Shown here: one piece after another, positions 5,173 to 5,301 of the stretch
Position numbering within the stretch: position 1 is the first letter of the stretch
How the letters are laid out: every line of letters starts with the position of its first letter
DNA from: Actinomycetes bacterium
GTDB lineage: Bacteria; Actinomycetota; Acidimicrobiia; Acidimicrobiales; JAMCPL01
Direction of reading: 5' to 3'
Length of the DNA stretch: 5,301 nucleotides
Assembly: GCA_021846725.1 (NCBI GenBank)
Contig: JAJZWK010000097.1
Span: forward strand, 1 to 5,301
Position numbers and translations under genes: made by a program
Notes under the pieces: generated by a model
Told to the model about the DNA's origin: nothing
The model's input: only the letters and a program-made list of their open reading frames with translations
The model's database searches: none

Positions 5173-5301
5173 ATGATGTCAGAAATGATACCGGAGGATA
5201 CCTACCTCTCTCGCATAATCGATGCACATCGGAGGGCTGACTCTTCCAGGTCTGTGGATATGGATATGCTCTTTGAGCAGGCATTGCAATCTCCTCCACC
5301 G
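5173..5301 (+). CDS. trpC: Indole-3-glycerol-phosphate synthase, N-terminus (3' end outside window)
   Basis: Only the first 43 codons are visible. The segment TYLSRIIDAHRRADSSRSVD followed by MDMLFEQALQSPPP matches the family's N-terminal helix (typical form YLDRILAAHR, then a short linker and a PPP-like end) that precedes the TIM barrel. The enzyme closes the ring of carboxyphenylaminodeoxyribulose phosphate to give indole-3-glycerol phosphate, the fourth step after chorismate in tryptophan synthesis. Start ATG 5173 or 5176 follows a good GAGGTG site. The gene begins 16 bases after the ygfZ-like stop, so the two are probably on one transcript. The call rests on a short N-terminal match plus the trpE context; catalytic residues lie beyond the window. 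Confidence 0.8.
   Translation, partial: MMSEMIPEDTYLSRIIDAHRRADSSRSVDMDMLFEQALQSPPP

Noticed and set aside
5156..5176. Six-codon mini-ORF (MLEVLP) linking the ygfZ-like stop to the trpC start
   Set aside because: Its ATG overlaps the upstream stop and its TGA overlaps the trpC ATG, which looks like a coupler. It is far too short to distinguish from chance, and trpC has its own GAGGTG site.

Overview
The window is a piece of a bacterial chromosome, most likely from an actinobacterium and possibly from the Acidimicrobiia. This is inferred from the ABC permease opening (RSEWTKLRTLRSTLW), the ATPase type (ALLEARAIHPGRTAYNHLL) and a trpE/trpC cluster that contains a YgfZ-type gene. Base composition looks close to 50% GC by eye and ATA isoleucine codons are common. 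Both are unusual for a high-GC actinobacterium, so the taxonomic call is tentative. All supported genes are on the + strand.

Layout. (1) At 1-1857 is a two-gene ABC-2 type exporter: an ATPase cut off by the left edge, then a six-helix permease that overlaps it by 14 bases. (2) At 1850-2095 the whole gap between the permease and trpE is filled by a degenerate 15-bp tandem repeat of about 14 units. It reads in frame as an 81-codon ORF that overlaps the permease by 8 bases and trpE by 4 bases. (3) At 2092-3657 is an intact trpE for anthranilate synthase component I. (4) At 3658-3935 is a gap with no recognised gene. It holds a possible 56-codon single-pass membrane microprotein, a short direct repeat and a TATAAT box. 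(5) At 3936-5156 is a YgfZ/GcvT-like folate-binding protein with low-complexity insertions. (6) From 5173 to the right edge is the start of trpC, indole-3-glycerol-phosphate synthase.

The genes are packed head to tail with overlaps or short gaps, except around 3658-3935. TrpE makes anthranilate from chorismate and TrpC acts later in the same pathway. YgfZ probably supports Fe-S enzymes and is a passenger or co-regulated neighbour. No trpG, trpD, trpB or trpA is present here, so the glutamine amidotransferase partner of TrpE must be encoded elsewhere.

The most unusual feature is the accumulation of short tandem repeats with periods divisible by three. The clearest are a 12-bp array at the end of the ATPase gene and the 15-bp array in front of trpE. 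Weaker Gly/Ser-rich low-complexity stretches with 15-base spacing occur inside the YgfZ gene. I found no CRISPR array, tRNA, rRNA, insertion sequence or convincing intrinsic terminator.
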